A stretch of 64,000 bases of DNA from Saccharobesus litoralis. GTDB taxonomy: Bacteria; Pseudomonadota; Gammaproteobacteria; Enterobacterales; Alteromonadaceae. Positions 46,905 to 56,441 of this stretch are shown here, piece after piece; within the stretch, counting starts at the first letter, position 1, and each line of letters starts with the position of its first letter. The notes under the pieces are model-generated. The model was not told the origin of the DNA, did no database searches, and saw nothing but the letters and a program-made list of their open reading frames with translations. The translations under genes were made by a program, and so were the position numbers. The stretch spans positions 620,001 to 684,000 of the forward strand of contig NZ_CP026604.1 in the NCBI RefSeq assembly GCF_003063625.1, written 5' to 3'.

Positions 46905-48455
46905 ATGACCAAACCACACGTACTCCTGGTAGAAGACACCAGTACCTTGGCGGCGATTTATCAGGAATACTTGAAAAAAGAACCTATCGATTTAAAGGTC
47001 GCTTCAAGCGGTAAAGAGGCCTTAGCCGCTATTTGCGAGCGCCCACCGCAAGTTATACTGCTCGATTTAAAATTACCCGATATGCAAGGCCAGCAAATAT
47101 TAAGCTGGTTAAAGCAACAAGATTATCCTTGTATTGTTATTGTGATCACCGCGCACAGCACGCTAGATGTCGCAATAGACGTAATGAAAGCTGGAGCCGA
47201 AGACTTTCTTGAAAAACCGTTTGATGCCAGTCGCCTTATCACTACGGTGCGCAACGCATTAAAACGCTATCAGCTAGAAAATATAGTTGAAGAATTACAA
47301 ACCAGTTTAGGCCGAGAGCGCTATCATGGCTTTATTGGTAATAGCCTACCCATGCAAGCTGTGTATCGTATTATTGACGCGGCAGCGGCAAGTAAAGCCT
47401 CGATATTTATTACTGGTGAAAGTGGGACAGGTAAAGAAGTGTGTGCCGAAGCCATTCACAAACAAGGGCCAAGAAGAACCAAAGAGTTTATCCCTCTTAA
47501 CTGTGCAGCTATTCCCAAAGATTTAATGGAAAGTGAAATTTTTGGCCATTTACGAGGTGCTTTTACCGGCGCGGCGAATGAGCGCAAAGGTGCAGCCGAA
47601 TTAGCCGATGGCGGTACGCTGTTTTTAGATGAAATAGGCGAAATGGATATGGAGTTGCAATCTAAACTGTTGCGCTTTATTCAAACCGGAACATTTCAAA
47701 AGGTCGGCTCAAGTAAGCTCCAAAAGGTCGATGTCAGATTTGTTTGCGCAACTAACCGTGATCCATTAGAAGAAGTCAAAGCTGGCCGCTTTCGCGAAGA
47801 CTTATACTATCGCTTACATGTTATTCCCGTTCATCTGCCCCCTTTACGTGAACGCGGCAGTGATATCAGTAAAATAGCCAAAAGCTTTTTAAACACCTAC
47901 GCCAAAGAAGAAAACAAACCCTTTAAAGAATTCAGCCGCGAAGTAGAAACCCGTTTAAATCAATATGAGTGGCCGGGCAATATTCGTCAGCTACAAAATG
48001 TTATCCGCAATATTGTGGTTTTACACAGCGATACACAAGTCAAGTTAGAACACTTACCTCACCCGCTGAATGCTGAACCTGTAGCGAATTCACCCGTTCA
48101 CGTTGACCAGCCAACATCAACTATTGCCCACAACGAAACACCAGAGATTAGTGCTGACAAGCCAATTAATGCCACTAATTTTGAAGCAACAGCGACTGAC
48201 GCGACAGCACCAGTCAATTTAGTACCACCAGCTACAAGCCATTCAAATACGCCACAGGTGATAACGGAATCTGTGTATTCACCCCTTCCACAGTCAATTG
48301 ATGATATTCAACCATTGGCATACATGGAAAAAGCATTTATCGAACAAGCCATTGAGCTATGCCAAGGCAATATACCAAAAGCGGCCAAGATACTAGAAGT
48401 GAGCCCATCAACCATTTATCGCAAAAAACAAGCATGGGAAGATCAAGGTTTATAA
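46905..48455 (+). CDS. sypG: LuxO/SypG-type sigma-54-dependent response regulator
   Basis: A 516-residue activator. The receiver has phospho-acceptor about D54 ([12 protein letters not shown]). The AAA+ domain has Walker [19 protein letters not shown], the sigma-54 contact loop GAFTGA, Walker [14 protein letters not shown] and arginine-finger [13 protein letters not shown]. After a Thr/Pro-rich linker of about 65 residues comes a Fis-type helix-turn-helix ([24 protein letters not shown]). The regions resemble Vibrio LuxO strongly, including the DNA-recognition helix. SypG is of the same class. It is the likely activator of the three sigma-54 promoters in the cluster. Confidence 0.93.
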   Translation: MTKPHVLLVEDTSTLAAIYQEYLKKEPIDLKVASSGKEALAAICERPPQVILLDLKLPDMQGQQILSWLKQQDYPCIVIVITAHSTLDVAIDVMKAGAEDFLEKPFDASRLITTVRNALKRYQLENIVEELQTSLGRERYHGFIGNSLPMQAVYRIIDAAAASKASIFITGESGTGKEVCAEAIHKQGPRRTKEFIPLNCAAIPKDLMESEIFGHLRGAFTGAANERKGAAELADGGTLFLDEIGEMDMELQSKLLRFIQTGTFQKVGSSKLQKVDVRFVCATNRDPLEEVKAGRFREDLYYRLHVIPVHLPPLRERGSDISKIAKSFLNTYAKEENKPFKEFSREVETRLNQYEWPGNIRQLQNVIRNIVVLHSDTQVKLEHLPHPLNAEPVANSPVHVDQPTSTIAHNETPEISADKPINATNFEATATDATAPVNLVPPATSHSNTPQVITESVYSPLPQSIDDIQPLAYMEKAFIEQAIELCQGNIPKAAKILEVSPSTIYRKKQAWEDQGL

Positions 48456-48464
48456 ATCGATGTT

Positions 48465-48490
48465 AATTGCCGGGAGTGCTCCCGGCAATT
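48465..48490. terminator. Strong hairpin between convergent genes
   Basis: Perfect inverted repeat AATTGCCGGGAG / CTCCCGGCAATT with a two-base centre, located between the sypG-like stop and the end of the convergent FAD oxidoreductase. It lacks a clear U-tract on either strand, so it may act as a weak or bidirectional terminator. Confidence 0.6.
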
Positions 48491-48512
48491 AGTCTAAATA
48501 TCAAATTGAGAT

Positions 48513-50357
48513 TTATTGATAACAACGAACTTCAAATAACTTAACGTGCTCACAGCCATACGTTTCGGTGGCGTTAATTCTAAAGCCATCAATCGCCTGT
48601 GTGGCAAAGTTAACTTTAATTAAACGTCTTTGGTTGTCGTCAATTGATGCCAATTCAAGCCATTTTCCGCCTACTTTCAATTCAACATTGAGTGCCTTCA
48701 ATAACTCAACTGGGATCTTAGTGGTGTAAGCTTCAGTCTCACGGGTATTTTTCAACATCATGATGTTTTTCTTCACATTGGAATCACATTTAATTTCAAT
48801 GCTAGATAAGGTAATAGGCTTATCCCACTCAAATGTCACTGACGCATCAAGACCATTGGATTGCCAATGATGCACCTCGCCTCTTTCATCGCGCGACATA
48901 CCATCAACCAATAATTTAACATCACCACTGGCGGTCGAAGACGCGGTAATGCTATCTGCCGTGGCCGCTAAGTTTGCAGTATCGTCAGCGTAGCGCTGTG
49001 GAATGTATGCATCGTCACGCAATAGCTGCTCTTGTAATTGCTTAATGTGGGTTTGAGCCACTTCACGCGGACTGGCGTCTTTTTCTACACATAATGCAGC
49101 GGCTGTACCGACAGCTTGTCCCATCACAGCACAGGTACCCATCACACGAGATGACGATAAGGCCACGTGAGTTTGGCTGACATTGCGCCCAGCAAACATC
49201 AAGTTTTCGATGTTTTTAGAGTAAAGCGAACGGAATGGAATTTGATAAACTTCATCAAAGTGCTCATGCCAAAAGCTTGGTGGCTCACTCAAGTTCTCAA
49301 TACCACCCGGGTTATGCTCATCTAATGGCCACCCCCCAAACGCAACAGCATCATCAAATTGTTTTAACCCTAACTGATCCGGTTCAGATAAGATGTAATC
49401 ACCGATAAAACGACGTGATTCACGACGGCCCGGTAATGAACCCACCCAATCTAATGCAAAATTATCAGCTTCAGGATATTTACCTGAGTTTTTCACATAA
49501 TCCCAAACACCATAAGCAAAGCCCATTAAGCGGTGCATATCGGTTTCGGCCGTACCAATAATGTCGTCTTTGCTGCCAACTTCAACCCACCAGAAACCTT
49601 CAACAAAAGGAATGATACGACGGTCTGGATGCGTTTTGTCAGCATCGTATTTCAGCGTAAAAGGTGGTGCCTTATAGGGCATTGGCTTACCCATATCGCG
49701 TGACGACAGCAAAATAGTCGCGCCCATTTGCCAGCCATCAGCTTCTTCAGGGGCATATTTTTCATTAAATTCACTCGATGCTTCACGACCCGTGCGGTAC
49801 ATCGCACCTGATGTCGCGGCCATTAGGCCATCGCCCGAACAATCAATAAATACCTTAGCGTTAATGGTAATCAAGCTTTCGGTGCTCATTTGCCAACATA
49901 GCACCGATGTGATCTTATTGCCTTGCGTTTCAGACCTTACCGCTTGGGTATTTAGCATTAAGGTTAGGTTCTCTTCGCGGGTGACAAAGTCATATAACAC
50001 ATGATCCCAAACCGTAAAAGAATGTTGCTCATTGCTGAAGCGGTTTAACAATAAAATCTCTTCAAGAATGCCGGTTTCACGCTCAGGCAAACCGCTTTTT
50101 AACTTAGTCACACCATGCACGATAACGCGAATTTCACTCGATGCATTACCACCTAATACCGCCCGATCTTGCACCAGTAGAACTTTGGCACCGTTACGCG
50201 CCGCAGCAACCGCGGCACAAATGCCAGCCATTCCACCGCCAATCACCGCGACTTCAAAATCAACTGTTTTTTCACGCACTGGGAACTTACGTTCCTCGCT
50301 ACCCATTTGGATCCAATGATCGTTTGAACGATCCGCTAAATTGACAAACTTACTCAT
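48513..50357 (-). CDS. FAD-dependent oxidoreductase (FAD_oxidored family)
   Basis: A 614-residue flavoprotein. The N-terminal FAD loop VAVIGGGMAGICAAVAAAR is followed by VLGGNASSEIRV and VFIDCSGDGLMAATSGA; a later AGRNVSQTHVALSSSRVMGTCAVMGQAVG matches the second FAD-binding motif of this family. The C-terminal 130 residues look like a beta-sandwich carbohydrate-binding module. The ATG at 50357 is chosen over a GTG three codons earlier. No signal peptide. Family members lie in polysaccharide utilisation loci and may oxidise or epimerise sugars. The divergent IclR gene is a likely regulator. Confidence 0.82.
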   Translation of the reverse strand: MSKFVNLADRSNDHWIQMGSEERKFPVREKTVDFEVAVIGGGMAGICAAVAAARNGAKVLLVQDRAVLGGNASSEIRVIVHGVTKLKSGLPERETGILEEILLLNRFSNEQHSFTVWDHVLYDFVTREENLTLMLNTQAVRSETQGNKITSVLCWQMSTESLITINAKVFIDCSGDGLMAATSGAMYRTGREASSEFNEKYAPEEADGWQMGATILLSSRDMGKPMPYKAPPFTLKYDADKTHPDRRIIPFVEGFWWVEVGSKDDIIGTAETDMHRLMGFAYGVWDYVKNSGKYPEADNFALDWVGSLPGRRESRRFIGDYILSEPDQLGLKQFDDAVAFGGWPLDEHNPGGIENLSEPPSFWHEHFDEVYQIPFRSLYSKNIENLMFAGRNVSQTHVALSSSRVMGTCAVMGQAVGTAAALCVEKDASPREVAQTHIKQLQEQLLRDDAYIPQRYADDTANLAATADSITASSTASGDVKLLVDGMSRDERGEVHHWQSNGLDASVTFEWDKPITLSSIEIKCDSNVKKNIMMLKNTRETEAYTTKIPVELLKALNVELKVGGKWLELASIDDNQRRLIKVNFATQAIDGFRINATETYGCEHVKLFEVRCYQ

Positions 50358-50603
50358 GCTCACCACTCAATCTTAAACAATAGATTCAAAACTCTCTTAA
50401 GGCATAAACTACCATTAAATATCTATTATAGCAATTTAAAGCTAGAGAGAATCGTTAGTAAAAAGTTAAGTGATTGACAAATCAATACTATTTTTTGGAC
50501 GACCGTTTATTCAAATTACGTGTTCGTATTGCATTAACAGCAATTTGAGTGAGTGTCGTGGTATAATCCGTGCCCAGAGCAGTCGTAATTAGTTAGTCAA
50601 ACA

Positions 50604-51368
50604 ATGAAATCAAAAGCCGGTGCGCAAATTAATCATAGTATTTTGGATGGGATCGCCGTATTACAAGCTATAGCGGGGGCTCCGGCTCCAATTGGGGGTA
50701 AAGAAATTGCCGAACGACTTGGGTTAGAAAACACCCGAGTCAATCGCTTGCTTAAAACCTTGGCATCTGTCGGTATTGCCCAGCAAACCACCAATCGTAA
50801 ATATACCCCTGGTCCTGGCATTCACGTTCTTGCTACGCAAAGCCTTTACGCTTCGGGGTTATTAAGAAGTGCCATTCCCTCACTTGAAAAGCTCACTCAG
50901 TTAAATTTGACTGTCGCCATGGGTGTCCTGTGGTTTGATACCGTATCTTACGTATTTCACGCCAAACCCGGCATGAGCGCAGCCGAAGGCATAGGCCGTG
51001 TTGGTTTACGCCCCGCCACCATGAGCGGCATAGGCATGGCGTTGCTTGCTAATAGTCCCATCGAGTCTGTAATTGAGGTATACAAAGATAAAACCATTCC
51101 TAATTTTCCGGATGGTGTTGATAGTTTATTAGCTGAGCTAGAGAAAATACGTCAGCAAGGTTGGACACGGTTTCAGTTTCAACCTGACGGCGAAGTAACA
51201 CCCAACAAAGCCTACACGGTATCGCTTACAGTGGGCCAGCCCGCCAATTCAGCAATAGCGCTACAAGGTGACATCAGCGAAGATGACACCCAAACCGTGT
51301 TAACCGCTCTACGTGAAGCGAAACAAGCCATTGAAATAGAGCTAGCGAAAATAAAGTCATTAACTTAG
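50604..51368 (+). CDS. IclR-family transcription regulator
   Basis: A 254-residue regulator. The N-terminal winged helix (DGIAVLQAIAGAPAPIGGKEIAERLGLENTRVNRLLKTL) is followed by the IclR effector domain (LTVAMGVLWFDTVSYVFH, ATMSGIGMALLA). A perfect TATAAT lies at 50562. It is divergent from the FAD oxidoreductase with a 246-bp space, so auto- and cross-regulation of that gene is likely. The effector is unknown but sugar acids are common for the family. Confidence 0.9.
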   Translation: MKSKAGAQINHSILDGIAVLQAIAGAPAPIGGKEIAERLGLENTRVNRLLKTLASVGIAQQTTNRKYTPGPGIHVLATQSLYASGLLRSAIPSLEKLTQLNLTVAMGVLWFDTVSYVFHAKPGMSAAEGIGRVGLRPATMSGIGMALLANSPIESVIEVYKDKTIPNFPDGVDSLLAELEKIRQQGWTRFQFQPDGEVTPNKAYTVSLTVGQPANSAIALQGDISEDDTQTVLTALREAKQAIEIELAKIKSLT

Positions 51369-51421
51369 ATTGGTAAAATTGTGCCCGTTTAAATGCTAAT
51401 AACTCTAATAGAATAAATATT

Positions 51422-51937
51422 ATGTCTTCAAAAGAAGTTGCTAGAATAATCCGTGTTGACCATGCCGGTGAGTATGGCGCCATCAGTATTTATAGTGCTC
51501 AATTATTCATTGCTAAGTTTTTCTACCGAGATATAGTGAATCAATTACAAGAAATGCTGCAACATGAAAAGCAGCATTTTTCCACATTTGATGACTGGCT
51601 TAAATGCAATAACACTCGTCCCTGCTACGCACTTTGGTTATGGCCATTGGGTGGATACATTTTAGGTTTAGTTACTGGGCTATTGGGTCGAAAATCAATT
51701 TGGGTATGCACAGGAGCCGTAGAGTCGACTGTACTTCATCATTTAGATGGGCAACTAAATTACTTATCTAGACATAGTAAAAGCGCGTATCAAACGGTGT
51801 TAAGCATTAAAAAAGATGAAGAGGAACATTTAAATTTAGGTTTACAAAAAGGTTCTGATTCAATTGTTTACTTACCAATTCAAATTATTGTCAAATACTC
51901 AACTAAATTCGCAATTTGGTTATCAATGAAGCTTTAA
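51422..51937 (+). CDS. Coq7-family diiron protein
   Basis: A 171-residue protein of the demethoxyubiquinone hydroxylase (Coq7) family. The N-terminus IIRVDHAGEYGAISIYSAQL carries the first iron-binding Glu. MLQHEKQHFSTFDD gives the ExxH pair, VESTVLHHLDGQL the third Glu, and DEEEHLNLG the last ExxH. A hydrophobic segment (about residues 72-92) is the membrane-binding helix. The usual role is hydroxylation in ubiquinone synthesis. No other ubi genes are nearby. Confidence 0.85.
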   Translation: MSSKEVARIIRVDHAGEYGAISIYSAQLFIAKFFYRDIVNQLQEMLQHEKQHFSTFDDWLKCNNTRPCYALWLWPLGGYILGLVTGLLGRKSIWVCTGAVESTVLHHLDGQLNYLSRHSKSAYQTVLSIKKDEEEHLNLGLQKGSDSIVYLPIQIIVKYSTKFAIWLSMKL

Positions 51938-52010
51938 GATATCAAACAACTAGTGCTCGGCCACAAAAATTGCGACATATTGAACTCGCAATACCCATAA
52001 ACTTGATGCA

Positions 52011-52072
52011 TCGTAGATGCCGAATTTATTTCGGCTAACGCATGATTTGTCGATGTAAAATGGACCCTACGA
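52011..52072 (-). repeat. Two-hairpin repeat family, copy 2
   Basis: Read on the minus strand it matches copy 3 over about 60 bp, with TCGTAGGG at one end, the ACATCGAC arm and the GCCGAAATAAATTCGGC hairpin. It is in opposite orientation to the copy at 53668. Confidence 0.75.
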
Positions 52073-52140
52073 TTTTGCAATAATTATAGATGTAACGACC
52101 CAAAAATTTTGAGTGATAAATTTAGATTGGAAAAACAATA

Positions 52141-52569
52141 ATGAAAGGCGCCTGTTTATGCGGTGACGTTCAATTTGAACTCAGCCTAACCAGTATTAAT
52201 ATGTACCAATGCCACTGTGAGCAATGCAGAAAGCAAACCGGCACGGCATCGAGTTGCGGCACGGTAGTCACTGAGGATAGTTTTCATTGGCTTTGTGGCG
52301 AACAAAAGATAAGTCAATGGCATAAGAGTACAGGGTTTACCTCGCATTTTTGTCAAACCTGCGGCTCTTCTGTGCCAAACAAATTTCGAGGCCATCCCTT
52401 TTATTGGGTGCCTGTCGGATCACTTGATCATCCCAACGTGACCACGGTAGCCAATCTATTTTTATGTGAAAAGGTAGAGTGGAGCAATGTCAATTCGGCA
52501 GACAATGCTTATGACACAAAGCCTTCAATCGAAAGTTTGATGGATATACTGATAGCTGACAATACATAG
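52141..52569 (+). CDS. GFA-family (formaldehyde-activating-like) zinc protein
   Basis: A 142-residue protein of the GFA/CENP-V domain family. Zinc ligands are in CLCGDVQFEL, CHCEQCRKQTG (C-x-C-x2-C) and FCQTCGSSVP. Although named for glutathione-dependent formaldehyde-activating enzyme, most members have no proven reaction. Cytoplasmic. It is followed 83 bp later by a toxin-antitoxin pair. Confidence 0.85.
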   Translation: MKGACLCGDVQFELSLTSINMYQCHCEQCRKQTGTASSCGTVVTEDSFHWLCGEQKISQWHKSTGFTSHFCQTCGSSVPNKFRGHPFYWVPVGSLDHPNVTTVANLFLCEKVEWSNVNSADNAYDTKPSIESLMDILIADNT

Positions 52570-52652
52570 CTCTGGCTTAAACTAAGTGCTAGCGCACCGC
52601 AAAAAACAGGTCTAAAATAAGACTATAATTTAGCACTTAATTTACCAACATT

Positions 52653-52904
52653 ATGAGACAAGTTCTAGCCGATTGTTCAGCAAGTATTTCTGAGCTAAAA
52701 AAAAATCCAACAGCTTTACTTAATGAAGCTGATGGTGCCGCAATAGCAATATTAAATCACAATAAACCCGCTGCCTATTTAGTTCCTGCCGAGACTTATG
52801 AATGGTTAATGGAAATTGTAGAAGATTATGAGCTAGCTAAAATAGTAGACGAACGTCGTCGTGATCTATCGAGCGCAGTTGAAGTTAGTTTAGATGACTT
52901 ATAG
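52653..52904 (+). CDS. Phd/YefM-family antitoxin
   Basis: An 83-residue antitoxin: SISELKKNPTALLNEADGAAIAILNHNKPAAYLVPAETYEWL is the Phd/StbD DNA-binding and dimerisation region, and the acidic C-terminus neutralises the toxin. The -10 box TATAAT at 52624 is 23 bp upstream. It overlaps the toxin gene by 11 bp. It should bind its own promoter. Confidence 0.9.
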   Translation: MRQVLADCSASISELKKNPTALLNEADGAAIAILNHNKPAAYLVPAETYEWLMEIVEDYELAKIVDERRRDLSSAVEVSLDDL

Positions 52905-53181
52905 ATTAAAGTTTTTGCCTATTGCAAAAAAAGAGTGGGATAAGTTAGCAGAGCCTTTAAAAGTCCAATTTAAAAAGAAACTCGCAGAGCGACTCGTGAA
53001 TCCACACGTACCCTCTGCCAAGCTGCGAGGGTTCGATTCGGTATATAAAATTAAATTGCGCACAGCAGGCTACCGATTGGCATACGAGGTCATTGATGAC
53101 GAAATTGTCATCTACGTATTGGCCATAGGAAAGCGTGATAAAGATGCGATATATAAAAAGTTAGCATCTCGCTTGGGGTAA
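52894..53181 (+). CDS. RelE/ParE-superfamily toxin
   Basis: A 95-residue RelE-type toxin. Features are KFLPIAKKEWDKLAEPLKVQFKKKLAERL, the conserved SAKLRGFDSVYKIKLRTAGYRLAYEV strand region with basic residues, and YVLAIGKRDKDAIYKKLASR at the C-terminus. It is predicted to be a ribosome-dependent mRNA endonuclease of the StbE/RelE subgroup. Its start lies within the antitoxin gene, the usual arrangement for coupled translation. Confidence 0.92.
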   Translation: MTYRLKFLPIAKKEWDKLAEPLKVQFKKKLAERLVNPHVPSAKLRGFDSVYKIKLRTAGYRLAYEVIDDEIVIYVLAIGKRDKDAIYKKLASRLG

Positions 53182-53248
53182 ATTTTTGATCTATTAATAG
53201 AAAGAATAGATAAATCTAAAACTCATTACAGCAGGGCTTCTAGTCACC

Positions 53249-53482
53249 GTGATCATTGATAAAAAAACAAGGCTATTAGGCCGTATATTCAGCATTGCTT
53301 TTGGTGTAGCTCTGGTTCAGGCGTTATATGAAGGGGGCTTTCATTATTACGCAATGGGTAGCGAAAAAGGCTTTACGGCAGGTTCAAGCCCGATTAAGTA
53401 TTGGTTATCAATAGCTTGGTACTTGGCAATATTTTGTGTTGCAACCTATTTTGGATTTATCGCTAAAGATAAAGCCGATTAG
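53249..53482 (+). CDS. Small membrane protein
   Basis: A 77-residue protein with two hydrophobic segments (about residues 12-30 and 50-70). The start is a GTG with a weak ribosome site, so the exact start is uncertain. No family recognised. It lies between the toxin gene and a repeat copy. Confidence 0.4.
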   Translation: MIIDKKTRLLGRIFSIAFGVALVQALYEGGFHYYAMGSEKGFTAGSSPIKYWLSIAWYLAIFCVATYFGFIAKDKAD

Positions 53483-53667
53483 ATATGTCTGGTATCAGGA
53501 AAATATTACAGTCATTGACGGTACGTCCCCACTCTTTCCTTAAGCGCTTGTTCACTGAGCGCTTGCTAGTGAACATGGCACCCAGAGTAAAGAACAGGGC
53601 TGTATAGCTAATCTAGTACCTTAACCCAAAAAGTTTTGAACGGTTTAATTGATAACCCATAGCTAAA

Positions 53668-53728
53668 TTGTAGGGTCGATTTTACATCGACAAACCTTGA
53701 GTTAGCCGAAATAAATTCGGCCCTACAA
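53668..53728 (+). repeat. Two-hairpin repeat family, copy 3 (best preserved)
   Basis: Bounded by TTGTAGGG and CCCTACAA inverted repeats. Inside are two perfect hairpins: GTCGAT-TTTAC-ATCGAC and GCCGAA-ATAAA-TTCGGC. It lies downstream of the small membrane-protein gene and before the GH16 gene end. Confidence 0.8.
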
Positions 53729-53765
53729 ATTCAGCCCAACATGTCATCACTTTTGTGTCGGAGTA

Positions 53766-54731
53766 CTATTTTTCAAAAAAGCGCACATAGTCGACTTGGA
53801 ACTGCTCAGGTAAGCGTGAGTCATCAATCGCTTGCGTTTTACCTAAGTAAGTGCCAATTACGGTTAACCAAATACTCACGTCGTTATGCTTGTAGCGGTC
53901 AGCCGCAAAGCTGGTTTCTTTCATCAACTTGCCATCAAAAAAGTAGCGTAATGTGGTTTCGGTAAACTCCATGCCTATCACATGGAAATCCGTTAATAGC
54001 GTGTCATCCTTAAAGTAAACTTGCTTAGTACCCACCTTGTTTTGTGTACGGCCTGGGTCTTCTGTACCCGGCTCTGGTTTCCATTGGTGCGCATCAATTT
54101 GAAAATGTTTGGGGTCGATTGAATCATTCTCAAACGGGTCTAATTCAATTTGACTGGTGACATCTTTGCGGGTTAATGGGTTTTGCGCAAGCGAGCTGGC
54201 ATCTTGGCCTTTGGTTAAGTTGCGCATCATCCAGAATGAACTGTGCCACCCAGCACCGACTGGTGTTTTAAGGCGAGCTTCGTAGTAACCGTAACGAAAT
54301 TCATCGTTAGAAATAATGCCACCTGCGGTATATTGCACAACGCCAGCCGGTTTATCACCTTTGCTTTGGCCTGGCTGTAACCAACGATTATTCGGACAAC
54401 TAACGGTTTCTTTTTTCAAAATAGTGCGATACAAACCGCCATAAACCTTGTTATTTTCCGGTTTTTGTTGGCTCCAATGTTTACAGTCCACTCGATAATG
54501 CCAACGGTTTTCATCGACTTCTGTACCATTAAATTCGTCTGACCAAGTTAACTTGTAGCCACTTACCGCGGTGCCTTGATAAGGCTGTACATTGGGATCA
54601 CTGGCAGGATCAACACCAGCAACACGATCTGTTGTATTTGATGTCATGTTGCAGCCAGATACACTCAACAAACCAGCTAAACTTAAGCTAATTGCACTCA
54701 CTTTTTTGATAGAACAACGAGATAAAAACAT
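53766..54731 (-). CDS. GH16-family lipoprotein glycoside hydrolase
   Basis: A 321-residue lipoprotein (lipobox SVSGC, mature Cys about 27) from the ATG at 54731, which has a GAGTG site; a GTG four codons earlier is less likely. Family signatures are LTWSDEFNG near the start, YGYYEARLKTP and the catalytic E-x-D-x-x-E as QIELDPFEND (nucleophile about E196, acid/base about E201). GH16 enzymes cut beta-1,3/1,4-glucans, agar, porphyran or carrageenan. The substrate here is unclear; sulfatases next to it favour a sulfated galactan. Last gene of a likely symporter-sulfatase-GH16 operon. Confidence 0.9.
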   Translation of the reverse strand: MFLSRCSIKKVSAISLSLAGLLSVSGCNMTSNTTDRVAGVDPASDPNVQPYQGTAVSGYKLTWSDEFNGTEVDENRWHYRVDCKHWSQQKPENNKVYGGLYRTILKKETVSCPNNRWLQPGQSKGDKPAGVVQYTAGGIISNDEFRYGYYEARLKTPVGAGWHSSFWMMRNLTKGQDASSLAQNPLTRKDVTSQIELDPFENDSIDPKHFQIDAHQWKPEPGTEDPGRTQNKVGTKQVYFKDDTLLTDFHVIGMEFTETTLRYFFDGKLMKETSFAADRYKHNDVSIWLTVIGTYLGKTQAIDDSRLPEQFQVDYVRFFEK

Positions 54732-54794
54732 AATTATATTCACTCTATTTTGATACTAACTCAATTCAGGTTTGGCTAAACAAGAAACACAACA

Positions 54795-56414
54795 TTAGTG
54801 CTTAGGTTGAACCGGTTTTTCTTGCTTTAAAATAGTCGGCAAGTGATGACGGAAGATATCCAATAGCGGATCCTTGGTGCGCACCATTTCTTGCTCCAGT
54901 AAGCCCGACAACTTAACTAATTGTTGATGATAGTCGTGCTCAAAAATTAAGTTGTTTAGCTCTACCGGATCGTTTTTCAGATCATACAATTCATCTCGGT
55001 TGTCACCTGGATACCAGACAAACTTAGCCTCAGGTGTACGCAACGCACGCACGCCAAACCATGAGCCGTTGTACCATTCATAAGCATAAAGTGCGGTGTC
55101 TTCACGCCCTTCATCAGCGGCATCACCTTGTTCCATTAACGGTACGAGCGAACGGCCATCAACATCGCCATCGTTCTCTAACCCCATTAACTCTGCTAAT
55201 GTCGGTGCAATATCGATCATCGATACTTGGCGATTAACAATTTTTGGCTCGGTATTAGGGTTACGGATAAATAATGGAATGCGCATTAATTCATCGTAAG
55301 CGTAGGGGCCTTTATCAAATAAGTTGTGCTCACCTATCATGCTACCTTGGTCGCCCAATAGCACAATGTGTAAATCATCGTACAAGCCCACTTCTTTCGC
55401 AGTCGCGATGAGCTCGCCAATGATGTCATCAACCATGGCAATCGCGCCGTAGTAAAAAGTGCGTGATTTACGGTAATCCATGTCTGTCATGTGTGATACG
55501 TCGTGCCAAGGCCATAATATTCTATCTTGCGCCATCGGCTTAAGTTCACGCTTAGCCATGTGGTTAGCTGGCACTTCGACTGTCTTCGGGTCGTACATGC
55601 TGGCATATGGCTCTGGTACACGATACGGTGGATGCGGCTGGTTAAAGCTAACGACACCAAAAAAGGGCTTGTCTTGCTTGGCAGCTTCAACCAACATTTG
55701 CTTGCCATAGCGCACCTTGTCATAGGCTGCGGTATCTTCAAATTTACCGTCTAGGGTTTTGAAATAAACGTGTTTCTCGCCATTAGCATCTAATTTGCCT
55801 TGTTTGTAGCCTTCAATGCTAGCGACATCATCGTAAGGTACATAATGACGAGGTTTACGCACACGGGTATCGGCATGCTCTTTAACAAAGTCAGCTCCAC
55901 GTAAACGCGCGCCTTGTGGGCCAATATGCCACTTACCAACATAGCCTACATAGTAGTCTTGATCGGATGCGCGTTTTAGTAACCCGCCTTGGCTTAAATC
56001 CAGCTCATACTTGCGTGAATGAAATAGCTCAACGTTGTCGTCTAAGCCATTTTTATGCCCCCAGCGCCCGGTAAATAACGCTGCTCGTGACGGCGAACAT
56101 AAGCCCGTGGTTGACATGGCATAATCAAAACGCGTGCTTTGCGCGGCCAATGCGTCAATGTGTGGGGTATTAACAGGACCACCACGATAAGAAAAACTAT
56201 CAAAACGCATATCATCAAAAAACAAAATAAGTACGTTGGGTTTCTTACTTGTTTTTGTTGTACCGTCATCGGTAATGGTTTTGGTATTCGCGACAAGATC
56301 AGCACTTTGTGCTGATTCGCTGCTGTCAATTTGGCTGTCTTGGCCACACGCGGTCAAGCAAGCAGTTATAGCCGCTGCCGCTAGCCAAGTGAATTTATTT
56401 ACTCTCAGTTTCAT
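54795..56414 (-). CDS. S1-family sulfatase, lipoprotein
   Basis: A 539-residue sulfatase with a lipoprotein signal (lipobox LTAC) from the ATG at 56414. Metal residues are in LILFFDDMRFD; the formylglycine site is LCSPSRAALFTGR (about C106, C-x-P-S-R). Later come GKWHIGPQG and LGDQGSMIGEHNLFDKGPYAYDE. It hydrolyses sulfate esters on a carbohydrate in the periplasm or at the surface and requires a maturase not present in the window. It lies between the symporter and GH16 genes on the same strand. Confidence 0.92.
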   Translation of the reverse strand: MKLRVNKFTWLAAAAITACLTACGQDSQIDSSESAQSADLVANTKTITDDGTTKTSKKPNVLILFFDDMRFDSFSYRGGPVNTPHIDALAAQSTRFDYAMSTTGLCSPSRAALFTGRWGHKNGLDDNVELFHSRKYELDLSQGGLLKRASDQDYYVGYVGKWHIGPQGARLRGADFVKEHADTRVRKPRHYVPYDDVASIEGYKQGKLDANGEKHVYFKTLDGKFEDTAAYDKVRYGKQMLVEAAKQDKPFFGVVSFNQPHPPYRVPEPYASMYDPKTVEVPANHMAKRELKPMAQDRILWPWHDVSHMTDMDYRKSRTFYYGAIAMVDDIIGELIATAKEVGLYDDLHIVLLGDQGSMIGEHNLFDKGPYAYDELMRIPLFIRNPNTEPKIVNRQVSMIDIAPTLAELMGLENDGDVDGRSLVPLMEQGDAADEGREDTALYAYEWYNGSWFGVRALRTPEAKFVWYPGDNRDELYDLKNDPVELNNLIFEHDYHQQLVKLSGLLEQEMVRTKDPLLDIFRHHLPTILKQEKPVQPKH

Positions 56415-56441
56415 TTTATGCCCTTTCACCTTAATACTATA

